64,000 nt of DNA, taken from assembly GCA_963768765.1 (NCBI GenBank), contig CAVYJK010000020.1, positions 1 to 64,000 on the forward strand. The letters run 5' to 3'. This stretch comes from DASWLF01 sp963768765 (lineage in GTDB: Bacteria; Desulfobacterota; Desulfobaccia; Desulfobaccales; 0-14-0-80-60-11). The notes beneath the pieces are model-generated. The model searched no databases and had not been told where the DNA came from. It saw nothing but the letters and a program-made list of their open reading frames with translations. Below, piece after piece: positions 8,755 through 15,968 of the stretch (position 1 is the first letter of the stretch; every line of letters begins with the position of its first letter). The translations under genes and the position numbers were made by a program.

Positions 8755-8783
8755 GGGGTCATTAGCCAGAGGCTAATGACCCC
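8755..8783. terminator. perfect 13-bp hairpin between cooC-like and ampG-like genes
   Basis: GGGGTCATTAGCC (8755-8767) pairs perfectly with GGCTAATGACCCC (8771-8783) around a 3-base loop. A second small hairpin (ATGGGCC/GGCCCAT) follows at 8791-8807. It separates the two minus-strand genes. No long T tract is present, so a Rho-independent terminator is likely but not certain. Confidence 0.5.
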
Positions 8784-8863
8784 TTCTTAAATGGGCCGAA
8801 GGCCCATTCGGCAGAGGCCACTTACGAAAAAGCCCCTGGCCCCTTCGCCCGAGACTCTTCTTT

Positions 8864-9629
8864 TCAAACTTCGTCCAGTTGCCGGGCGATGTCCCGGGCC
8901 ACGTCTTTCAAGGCCGGGAGGGCTTCGTAGGGAGGGACGCCCTTCAGGTCCGCTTCGATGATCTGCTCGTTAAAGGGGATAAACCCCAGGATGGGAAGGT
9001 CTGGCAGGTTTTTCGTCAGGAATTCCTGGTCCGCCGGACCCCGGACCTTGTTAGCCACCACTGCCACTTTGTTAAGACCGATCTCTTCGGCCAGCTTTTT
9101 GACGTGGTGGGCGGTTTCGATGCTGCGGCGACCCGGCTCCACCACGATGAGGAGCTTGTCCACTCCCGTGGCGGTGGCCCGGCCCAGGTGCTCGATGCCC
9201 GCCTCCATGTCCATGACCACCACTTCGTCCCGCAGCAGCACCAGGTGAGTCACCAGGGTGCGCAAGAGCACGCTCTCCGGGCAGATGCAGCCGCTGCCGC
9301 CCTTTTTCACTCCCCCCATGACGATGAGCTTGATGCCGTCCAGCTGCCGGGAATATTTCTCCGGGATGTCGTCCACCTTGGGGTTCATCTTGAAAAATCC
9401 CCCCATGGACCCGGGCTGGGAATCGGTGCGCTCGGCGATCATCTCCTTCATCTGGCTCAAAGGGGTGATGGCTTTCCGGGTCGGGCACCCCCAAAGCCAG
9501 GGCCAGGTTGGCGTCGGGGTCCGCGTCCACGGCCAGCACCTTTTTCCCCTGGTCCCGGAAATAGTTGATGAGCAAGGCCGCCAGGGTGGTCTTTCCCACC
9601 CCGCCTTTGCCGCTAATGGCGATTTTCAT
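8864..9629 (-). CDS. CooC-like nickel-insertion/carbon-monoxide-dehydrogenase accessory ATPase, one frame break
   Basis: The N-terminus is the deviant Walker A of the MinD/NifH family (MKIAISGKGGVGKTTLAALL) with AVDADPDANLALALG. After GVPDPE near 9475 the frame shifts; removing one A restores ITPLSQMKEMIAERT and the rest: GGVKKGGSGCICPESVLLR (a CxC metal-binding site typical of CooC), VVVMDMEAGIEHLGRAT and KVAVVANKVRG. The reconstructed length is about 254 aa, right for CooC. CooC loads nickel into CO dehydrogenase; no cooS/cdh gene lies in the window, so its client is encoded elsewhere. The single extra base is likely a sequencing error. Confidence 0.8.
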
Positions 9630-9682
9630 GTATAATCTCCTTGGCCTCTGGGTAACGGAACAATAATAGAGAAAAACTCAGG

Positions 9683-9982
9683 CTACTTTGCCGGCTGGCC
9701 GGTTGGCTGGCTACCAGGCTGACTGGCGGGCTGGCTGGCCGGCTGACTGGCGGGCTGGCTACTTGGCTCGCTGGCCGGCTGGCTGGCCGGGTGGCTGCTC
9801 GGCTCGCTCACCGGCTGGCTCGCCGCCTGGCCACTGCCATATTGTTGGTAACTTTTCTTCCCAGGGCCGGAAGTTGCGGGTCCCCCAGGAGAGCCGGATT
9901 GCTGGGAAACTTGCGCCCAGCTGGGATTTACCATGGTCAAAATCAGGAATATGCCTAGCAGCCGACCAGCCCATTTAGACAT
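9683..9982 (-). CDS. secreted Gln-Pro-Ala-Ser repeat protein
   Basis: The 99-aa product begins with a clear Sec signal peptide (MSKWAGRLLGIFLILTMVNP, likely cleaved after SWA). The mature part is low complexity: from about residue 55 it is a run of QPAS, EPSS and QPGS tetrapeptides encoded by an imperfect 12-bp tandem repeat (9690-9830). It has no catalytic domain. Such sequences behave as flexible cell-wall or periplasmic spacers, but the function here is unknown. The DNA repeat makes the copy number prone to slippage. Confidence 0.55.
   Translation of the reverse strand: MSKWAGRLLGIFLILTMVNPSWAQVSQQSGSPGGPATSGPGKKSYQQYGSGQAASQPVSEPSSHPASQPASEPSSQPASQPASQPASQPGSQPTGQPAK
9690..9830. repeat. 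imperfect 12-bp tandem repeat
   Basis: Variants of a CTGGCTGGCCGG-like 12-mer are repeated about ten times without spacers. They encode the QPAS repeats of the secreted protein. The absence of unique spacers excludes CRISPR. Confidence 0.7.
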
Positions 9983-10311
9983 GAAACTTTTCTCCCGAAG
10001 CCTCGCCGATGGAGGCGCATAAGCTCAAATTAGTTTAATAATCAGCAACATAATTGTCAACTTTTGCAACCCAGGAGCCGACGTAAGCCTTTGGCCAAAC
10101 CGAGGGTTCTCGCTCCATACAAGCGATTGCGAAACTTCGTGTCGCAGGAAAGGTCATTCTGAGCGAAGCGAGGTATTCAGTCATTTCAAAGATAGGATGA
10201 ACCGGTTAGCGAATTTACCACAGAGACCCAAAGAGCACAGAGGACGGCAACGAGGCAATTCTCGGCGCCCTCGGTGTCTCTATGGTTAAATAATTTTTAC
10301 GGAGACTTGCC
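9983..10311. other. intergenic stretch with two dispersed repeats
   Basis: No gene is visible. It holds a copy of the GTCATTCTGAGCGAAGC repeat (10153-10170) and an inverted CACAGAG-type element: TTTACCACAGAGACCC at 10214 onward and its counterpart GGTGTCTCTATGGTTAAAT ending near 10291, just before the thioesterase gene. Confidence 0.6.
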
Positions 10312-10743
10312 ATGAATGCGCACATCGAACCCCTGGCACCGGAGTTGGAAGCCGCCATTCGGGAGCGCCTGGGGCGCAACCCCTTCATCAAGTTCATGGG
10401 CATTGCAGTGCCGCAGTTGGGCCAGGGTTACGCCCGGTTCGTGCTGCCCTTTAAGCCGGAGCTGGCCAACTCCATCGGGCTCCTCCAGGGGGGAGCCATC
10501 GCGGCCCTGGCGGACGAAGCCGTGGCCTTCGCCCTCTACAGCCTGGTCCAAGAAGGAGAGACCATCAACACGGTGGAGATGAAGATCAATTTTCTGGCCG
10601 CGGTGAAAGAGGGGGGAGTGGAGGCCGTGGCCCGCATTGCCAAGCGGGGCCGCACCATCTCCCTGGGGGAATTCGAGGTGCGCCAGGGCGAGCGGCTGGT
10701 GGCCAAAGGCTTGTGCACTTATATCCATCTGAAGCCGCGCTGA
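10312..10743 (+). CDS. PaaI-family hotdog thioesterase
   Basis: The 143-aa protein has the single hotdog domain pattern of PaaI-like acyl-CoA thioesterases. It shows PFIKFMGIAVPQLGQGYARF, then SIGLLQGGAIAALADEAVAF (the substrate-binding GG-x4-LADEA turn and long helix), then TVEMKINFLAAVKEGGVEAV and a final antiparallel strand. Family members hydrolyse CoA thioesters of aromatic or short acyl groups. The acyl specificity cannot be inferred. It stands alone, with a universal stress gene downstream after about 150 bp. Confidence 0.8.
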   Translation: MNAHIEPLAPELEAAIRERLGRNPFIKFMGIAVPQLGQGYARFVLPFKPELANSIGLLQGGAIAALADEAVAFALYSLVQEGETINTVEMKINFLAAVKEGGVEAVARIAKRGRTISLGEFEVRQGERLVAKGLCTYIHLKPR

Positions 10744-10900
10744 TGAGCAGGGCCGGCTTGGAAAATCTCGACCCAAGGCGATGGAGCAAAGAGATTTTCT
10801 CCCAAGATAGTGGGCCTCTGCGGTATAATTAGGTAAAATTTCTGCTCCCCTTCGGGCGCCGGAGGGTCAACTCGATTTGTTAAAGATTGCCGGAGGCAGG

Positions 10901-11419
10901 ATGTTCAAAAAGATCTTGGTCCCCTTGGACGGTTCCCAAATTGCCGCGCAAGTTCTTCCCAAAGTGACAGAATTGGCCGCGACCATGAACGCCAAAGTGA
11001 CCCTGTTCCATGTTTGTTACAGCGACTTGGGAGAGCAGATCGGGGAAAGCACCCCGGGGGTGATCAAGGCGGTGGAGGCCCAGGAAACCAAGTTTTTTGA
11101 AAGCTTCCTGGCCCAAACTTGCAAAGACCTGGAGGCTCAGGGCCTCGCGGCCGATTGGGTTTGCCGGGCAGGGGTGCCGGCCAGGGAAATTATCGCCTAC
11201 GCCCAGAATAATGATTATGATCTCATCGCCCTGGGCACCCACGGTAAGGGAGAAGTGGCCTGGAACCTGGGAGGAGTGGCCAAGAGAGTTGCGGCCCATG
11301 CCACCGTTCCGGTGCTGCTGTTCCGGACCTTCAAAGTAAGGCCGCCGGTGCTCAAACCGAAATTAAAGAAGTTTGTGAAGGAGGCGGAGTTATACTTCGC
11401 CTGGAGCTTTCATGGCTGA
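10901..11419 (+). CDS. universal stress protein (UspA family)
   Basis: The 172-aa protein opens with FKKILVPLDGSQIAAQVLP and has a Rossmann-like fold ending in DLIALGTHGKGEVAWNLGGV and VPVLLFRTF. The ATP-binding pattern G-x2-G-x9-G is present, but the following Ser/Thr of ATP-binding members is Val, so nucleotide binding may be weak. The ATG at 10901 with GGAGG eight bases upstream is the start; the longer frame from TTG at 10877 is not supported. A C-terminal extension of about 25 residues is unusual for the family. Confidence 0.85.
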   Translation: MFKKILVPLDGSQIAAQVLPKVTELAATMNAKVTLFHVCYSDLGEQIGESTPGVIKAVEAQETKFFESFLAQTCKDLEAQGLAADWVCRAGVPAREIIAYAQNNDYDLIALGTHGKGEVAWNLGGVAKRVAAHATVPVLLFRTFKVRPPVLKPKLKKFVKEAELYFAWSFHG

Positions 11420-11501
11420 TTAGCCAGTCGGTGAAGCCCGCCGAGACGCCGCCACCACAAGGTCAACTAGCGGGCAAGTAACTTTTTGAGCCGGCGGCGT
11501 T

Positions 11502-11618
11502 TCAATGCTTGTACCCCACCGGCATCACCAGGAGGGGCACCTGATCCTGGGGGAGTTTGAGCGCCTGGGCCAGGCCCTGGTCCTCAAAGGCCCCCACAAT
11601 GCCCGCCCCCAGGCCCGG
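11502..11618 (-). pseudogene. orphan 3' end of a SagB-type nitroreductase gene
   Basis: On the minus strand this segment encodes the last 38 or so codons of a nitroreductase, ending LLVMPVGYKH and a TGA stop. It duplicates the end of the intact gene at 13557-14231. Nearly all differences are synonymous (GGG/GGC, TAC/TAT, CAT/CAC) apart from one Gln/Lys change. Upstream similarity stops at about 11618, next to the methyltransferase gene. It looks like the original gene end displaced by an insertion. Confidence 0.7.
11506..11610. repeat. direct repeat copy A flanking the methyltransferase
   Basis: This 105-bp segment aligns without gaps to 13561-13665 with 4 mismatches. The two copies are in the same orientation and bracket the DNA methyltransferase gene and its 5' spacer. 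Confidence 0.85.
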
Positions 11619-11640
11619 TCATTTGGCCGAGGTGCGCCCC

Positions 11641-13305
11641 CTATGACTGGTAGGACTCCTGCAATTCTCTCAGCAAATTATTCTGGGCTTCTTCCGGGTT
11701 GTTTTTCCGCCGCCGAGGTCCTTTCTTGAAAGTATCCTGGGACCACCACGACGGAAATCCGACTTTCTTCCCGGTAAAGATATCCTCAATGGTAAGGATT
11801 TGCAGGCGGGGGAAACGATGCTCCGGAAACTGAGGGTCAATGAAGGAGCCTGCCGCGGCCGCCTCTTCCCGCATTTGACGGGTGGGCCGCTTGAGCGTGA
11901 GAAACACCGCGATCTCCGCCTTCTCCCGGTCCAAAACTCCCTTCAAATCCCTGACCTGGGAGACGGCGACGTGACCGCCTTTCACCTGGAGGATAATTTT
12001 CTTATACTCGCCGCTGGATTCATCCCGCAGGTTCATGACGCCATCGATGCCCCGGTCCGCCCCCCTCTTCTCCCGGGCGCTGCGGGCCCCCACCGTGGCC
12101 AGGGCCCAACATTCAAACTGAAAGGGGTTGAGCTTGAACTGCCGCTCGGCGCTGGGCACATCCTGGGGAATGCCGATTTCTTCATAAGGAGCTAGCTCGT
12201 TTTTGAAGGAGTCCCTCAGCCTCTTTCTGATGAGGTCAATGGCCAGGTAGGTGACGTCGATGCCGATCCAGCGGCGCTTGAGACGTTCGGCCACCGCCAC
12301 CGCGGTGCCGCAGCCGCAAAAGGGGTCAAGGACCACATCCCCCTCGTTGCTCCCGGCCCGGATGATGCGCTCCAGCAAAGCCTCCGGTTTCTGGGTCTGG
12401 TAGCCCATATATTCGCGACTGGAGCCGTGCAGATGTTCGATGTCGTACCAGAGGTCCTTGATGAGGGTGCCTTGCATCTCATCTAAATATCGTTTGTAAC
12501 TTGCCACCCCGCCTTTTTCCGGGATGACGACCCGCCCCTCTTTCCAAGCCTGCAACATACGCTCCTGAGTCCACCTCCACACTTTTACCGTACCACTGCC
12601 AGGCGGAAATTCGTAAGTTAAATTTGGCCTTTCTTTATTGGGATTAATGAGGTTGTCCAATCTATACCGCCTGCCGGTTTCCGGCTCCACATGGCGGTAA
12701 AACCTCTCCAGGTAAGCCGGGTCGTGCTCCGCAAATTGCGGATTAAACCGCGACTTCTCCGATTTGCTGTAGAAAAAGATGCTGTCATGGCAGCGGGAGA
12801 AACGGGTGGTGGCGTGGCCCTTGGGCTGGGAGCGCTCCCAGATGATTTCATTGCGGAAGTTCTTGGGGCTGAAGATGTTGTCCAAGATAAGCTTGATGTA
12901 ATGGCTGGCGGTGGGGTCACAGTGGAGAAAGAGGCTCCCGGTGGGTTTCAGCACCCGGTGCATCTCCACCAGCCGCACCGTCATCATGCTGAGGTAGGCC
13001 AGCATGTTTGAATGGCCCAATACCTGGCGCAGGGCCTTGAGCAATTCGGCCAGGGGCGGCGGCCCGGCCAGGACGGCTTCATCAAAGGCCTCATCGGCCT
13101 GCGGCCCCCATTTCCAGGTATCCTCGAACGCCGCAATTTGGGCGGCGGACTGTTCCCCGGAAGGCTCTTTGAACAGCATATTGTAGGTGGCGTTGGAGTT
13201 GAACGGCGGGTCCAGGTAGATCAGATCGACACTGCCCACGGGGATATGCCGGCGCAGAACCTCCAGGTTATCCCCAAAGAAAAGCTTGTTTTTCCAATCC
13301 TCCAT
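11641..13305 (-). CDS. beta-class DNA methyltransferase with C-terminal PD-(D/E)xK-like nuclease domain
   Basis: The 554-aa protein has DPPF (motif IV, residues 32-35) before motif I (VVLDPFCGCGTAVAVAE, near residue 330): the order of beta-class N6-adenine/N4-cytosine methyltransferases such as type III Mod. Beyond about residue 410 comes an added domain with KRGADRGIDGVMNL and KKIILQVKGG, a D-x(n)-QxK arrangement like the Mrr endonuclease core. One chain may therefore both modify and cut, as in type IIG systems; no separate Res or REase gene is adjacent. The ATG at 13305 has GGAGGGA directly upstream and is chosen over 13338. The gene sits between direct repeats of the nitroreductase 3' end. 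Confidence 0.8.
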   Translation of the reverse strand: MEDWKNKLFFGDNLEVLRRHIPVGSVDLIYLDPPFNSNATYNMLFKEPSGEQSAAQIAAFEDTWKWGPQADEAFDEAVLAGPPPLAELLKALRQVLGHSNMLAYLSMMTVRLVEMHRVLKPTGSLFLHCDPTASHYIKLILDNIFSPKNFRNEIIWERSQPKGHATTRFSRCHDSIFFYSKSEKSRFNPQFAEHDPAYLERFYRHVEPETGRRYRLDNLINPNKERPNLTYEFPPGSGTVKVWRWTQERMLQAWKEGRVVIPEKGGVASYKRYLDEMQGTLIKDLWYDIEHLHGSSREYMGYQTQKPEALLERIIRAGSNEGDVVLDPFCGCGTAVAVAERLKRRWIGIDVTYLAIDLIRKRLRDSFKNELAPYEEIGIPQDVPSAERQFKLNPFQFECWALATVGARSAREKRGADRGIDGVMNLRDESSGEYKKIILQVKGGHVAVSQVRDLKGVLDREKAEIAVFLTLKRPTRQMREEAAAAGSFIDPQFPEHRFPRLQILTIEDIFTGKKVGFPSWWSQDTFKKGPRRRKNNPEEAQNNLLRELQESYQS

Positions 13306-13460
13306 GCCTCCCTCCAGGGACTGGGATATTTTTCCCATTATAATATTGAAAGTTTTTAAAAATACTAATTTTTTGTGAAATTCTTCGGTCTCTTAAACCC
13401 CCGGAATAATAGACGCGTAAAGACCAGAACCTATTTCAAAACCCCACCTTGTCATGAAAT

Positions 13461-13530
13461 GTCATTCTGAGCGAAGCTAAAAATCTTGTATTTTTATTAA
13501 CTTGAGATCCTTCACTGCGTTCAGGATGAC
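13461..13530. repeat. inverted pair of GTCATTCTGAGCGAAGC-type repeats
   Basis: GTCATTCTGAGCGAAGC at 13461-13477 faces a diverged inverted copy (GATCCTTCACTGCGTTCAGGATGAC, 13506-13530). Related copies are at 10153, 20643, 26192 and 51468. It lies in the spacer between the nitroreductase and methyltransferase genes. Confidence 0.6.
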
Positions 13531-13556
13531 AGAAATCACAGGTTTTGAAATAGCTT

Positions 13557-14231
13557 CTAGTGCTTATAGCCCACCGGCATCACCAGGAGGGGCACCTGAT
13601 CCTGGGGGAGTTTGAGCGCCTGGGCCAGGCCCTTATCCTCAAAGGCCCCCACAATGCCCGCCCCCAACCCCAGGGTCTCGGCCATGAGAAAGACGTTCTG
13701 GCTTACGTGGCCGGACTCCATGTGGGTGTACATGACGCCTCGCTCCCCGTAGCGGGCGGTGCAGCGGCGATATTCCGCGGCGATGATCACCATCACCGGG
13801 GCTTCGGCCATCCAGGACTGGTGCAGCGAGGCCCGGGCCACCGGGGCGCGCAGGTCGCCTTTGACGGTGGGCGACAGGGCGTGCTCCGAGACCAGGTAGC
13901 GGTAGACGCCGGGGGCCAGACCGGTGACGCCCTGCTCGCCCACCACCAGGTAAAGCTCCAGCGGGTAGGTGGCTCCGGCGGAGGGCGCGGTGCGCCCGCC
14001 CCGGGGGTCGCTGAGGCCGTCCGCGGCCCACATGATTTGTCCCACCTGGGCCAACGCCAGGGGCCGGGAGGCGAAACGGCGCACGGTGCGCCGGGCCTTC
14101 AAGGCCTCGGCCACCGACACCGCCCCTTGATAGACGGGGGGCGGCAGCTTGACCGCTTCCGCCCCCTGCCCTGCCGGCGGATTGAAGAAGATTCCCATTA
14201 TCGCCATAAAGATTCCCCAGATGATCGGCAT
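13557..14231 (-). CDS. SagB/ThcOx-type nitroreductase-family protein, probably exported
   Basis: The 224-aa protein starts with a hydrophobic signal-like segment (WGIFMAIMGIFF, cleavage likely near GQGAEA). The nitroreductase fold follows: RRTVRRFASRPLALAQVGQI (FMN phosphate contacts), GGRTAPSAGATYPLELYLVV (the SagB-type APSAGATYP motif), GHVSQNVFLMAETLGLGAGI and MPVGY. The family binds FMN and oxidises or reduces diverse substrates; the natural one is unknown. The last 38 codons are duplicated at 11502-11618 beyond the methyltransferase gene, which suggests that this 3' end was supplied or copied during insertion. Confidence 0.8.
   Translation of the reverse strand: MPIIWGIFMAIMGIFFNPPAGQGAEAVKLPPPVYQGAVSVAEALKARRTVRRFASRPLALAQVGQIMWAADGLSDPRGGRTAPSAGATYPLELYLVVGEQGVTGLAPGVYRYLVSEHALSPTVKGDLRAPVARASLHQSWMAEAPVMVIIAAEYRRCTARYGERGVMYTHMESGHVSQNVFLMAETLGLGAGIVGAFEDKGLAQALKLPQDQVPLLVMPVGYKH
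13561..13665. repeat. direct repeat copy B (3' end of the intact nitroreductase gene)
   Basis: Partner of 11506-11610: 101 of 105 positions are identical. This copy is part of the complete nitroreductase reading frame. Confidence 0.85.
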
Positions 14232-14326
14232 GGTTTCTGTCCTTGATGATAAACCGGATTCCGGCTTAAGACCGATTTAGTATGGTGTTTTTCGCCAATA
14301 CTTTAGCCAGGTTTTCAACTCAAAGT

Positions 14327-14430
14327 CTCCCTCCCCTGGTGGGAGGGTGTGGGGGAGGGGGAGATATGATGGAACCGTCAATCCTTTTCACCCCCACCCT
14401 GCCCCTCCCCCTCAAGGGGGAGGGAAAAAT
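14327..14430. repeat. C-rich inverted repeat element
   Basis: CTCCCTCCCCTGGTGGGAGG opens this element; it continues G-rich and is followed after about 30 bp by a complementary CCCCCACCCTGCCCCTCCCC arm. A similar element lies at 63435-63555. It is intergenic, between the nitroreductase gene and the next minus-strand gene. Confidence 0.5.
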
Positions 14431-14470
14431 TCTGCTTATAATTAGTTAAGATTTTTACGAAATAAGGCCG

Positions 14471-14488
14471 GGGGCCGACGGCCCCTAC
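14471..14488 (-). repeat. GTAG-footed REP-like palindrome
   Basis: GGGGCC-GAC-GGCCCC followed by TAC; on the minus strand it reads GTAGGGGCC. It lies just downstream of the hypothetical gene that ends at 14513. Confidence 0.45.
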
Positions 14489-14512
14489 CCCCTCCAAGGA
14501 ATTTTTATTTAA

Positions 14513-15131
14513 TCAAGGCGACGCCCGCCCCAGCGCCAGCAAGAAGGACAGCAGCCGGGCCATGGCGGCCGCGGTCAGGTGCACCACCAGGTCGGCTCCC
14601 GGCAGGGCACCTTCCGGGACCGGAAGATCCCCGGTGACGAGCCAGCTCCAGAGTTTGAGGTCCCGTGGCCCGGACCTGAAGAGCCGACTCTTCGCAGTAG
14701 ACGAACAGGTTCTTCCCGGGCACGTGGCCCGCGGCCAGGATGGGGACCTCCGTCAGCTCCGAAGGCGGCGGGGACATGGGGGCCAGGGGCAGGCGATAGT
14801 TGCCGGCGAACCCCCGGATTTCCGCCAGCAGCGACTCCGGCAGGGGCAAGGCCACTTCCAGCCAGATGCCGGAGTCCGCCGCCGGGTCGGCCACTTCCAG
14901 AACCTCCAGCCCATCCACCCGGAGAACAAAGGTGCCCCCATGTTCGTCCAACAGCAGGCCGGCGGGAGCCGCGTTTGCCAGTTGCACTCCTGCGGCCGCA
15001 AAAACCGCCCGGGCCCGGGAGCAGGGGAGCAGCATCTTGATGATCCTCGCGACTTCGGGTTCCTTGCCTCGGCCCAAAGGGGACGCCTCCCCCTGGGAAT
15101 GTTTCCTCAGCACTTCTGTTATGTTAACCAT
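14513..15131 (-). CDS. conserved-looking hypothetical protein, one frame break
   Basis: Not recognised. The protein starts MVNITEVLRKHSQGEASPLG and continues with EVARIIKMLLPCSRARAVFA, a charged and then mixed alpha/beta pattern with two Cys. Near 14665 the frame appears to shift by one extra base: the other frame gives DLKLWSWLVTGDLPVPEGAL and VVHLTAAAMARLLSFLLALG to a stop at 14513, which looks far more protein-like than the Arg/Gly/Pro-rich continuation of the original frame. The reconstructed length is about 205 aa. No domain was identified. Confidence 0.45.
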
Positions 15132-15341
15132 TCTAACTAAGATTAAAACTGCAGTTCGTCAAAAAATAAATAACCGTCGCCCCCGGACCCGGGCAATACT
15201 GGCGAGAGCTTAATATTGCGGGTAATGCATCTTGTAGGTGAAATTATTGCACCGCCAGGCTTCCGGCGCCTTTAATATGAACTTAGTTGCAAAAGGCCCC
15301 TGAAGACGCTTTCCTCCCCGGCGCGACTGGCCCCTTTCTCC

Positions 15342-15369
15342 TTGACCTTTTTCTTATAGGTCTTATATT
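15342..15369 (+). promoter_or_regulatory. sigma70-type promoter of the iscU-nifS pair
   Basis: TTGACC (15342-15347) and TATATT (15364-15369) are separated by 16 bp, about 50 bp before the iscU start. No clear IscR site was recognised. Confidence 0.55.
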
Positions 15370-15417
15370 AAATAGACAAAATTTTGTCGAAATCCATTAC
15401 CGATAACGGAGTGTATC

Positions 15418-15939
15418 ATGGCCTATTCCCCCATTGTTTTGGATCATTTCAAGAGCCCCCGCAACGTTGGCGAGATCCCGGATGCAGACGGCATCGGTGA
15501 AGTGGGCAACCCGGTCTGCGGGGACATGATGAACGTTTACATCAAAGTGAATGGCAACCGCCTGGAGGACGTGAAGTTCAAGACTTTCGGGTGCGGCGCG
15601 GCCATCGCGGTGTCCAGCATGATCACCGAAATGGCCAAGGGCAAGACCCTGGACGAGGCCATGAAGATCAGCAATGCCGATGTGGCGGAAGCTTTGGGGG
15701 GGCTCCCTCCCAACAAGCTGCACTGCTCCAACCTGGGGGCCGACGCCCTGCACTCCGCCATCAAGAATTACCTGGACCGCAAATCAGGAAAATTAAAGGT
15801 CTCGGAAGCGGACCGGGAGCCCCACCACAAGCAAAAGGGCGCGGGCTGCTACTGTCCTTACTGCCAGAAAGAGGTGCAGGAAGAGGCTCCGCTGTGCATC
15901 TTCTGCGGCTCGGAATTGTCCCACGAACATGAGCATTGA
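15418..15939 (+). CDS. iscU: IscU-type Fe-S cluster scaffold with C-terminal zinc-ribbon tail
   Basis: This 173-aa protein has the three scaffold cysteines C34 (NPVCGD, with D36), C59 (FGCGAAIA) and C103 (LHCSNL), matching IscU/NifU-N. It builds Fe-S clusters for transfer to apoproteins. Unlike standard IscU (about 128 aa) it adds a tail with C144, C146, C149, C160 and C163 (CYCPYC then CIFC), which should form a zinc ribbon or rubredoxin-like knuckle. The next gene is NifS-like and starts 30 bp downstream, so the two are co-transcribed from the promoter at 15342. No hscAB, fdx or iscR is adjacent. Confidence 0.9.
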   Translation: MAYSPIVLDHFKSPRNVGEIPDADGIGEVGNPVCGDMMNVYIKVNGNRLEDVKFKTFGCGAAIAVSSMITEMAKGKTLDEAMKISNADVAEALGGLPPNKLHCSNLGADALHSAIKNYLDRKSGKLKVSEADREPHHKQKGAGCYCPYCQKEVQEEAPLCIFCGSELSHEHEH

Positions 15940-15968
15940 TCACCCCACCGGATGATAAGGACGCCGCC

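Noticed and set aside
9690..9830. Possible CRISPR array
   Set aside because: The 12-bp units are contiguous and imperfect with no spacers; they encode the QPAS repeats.
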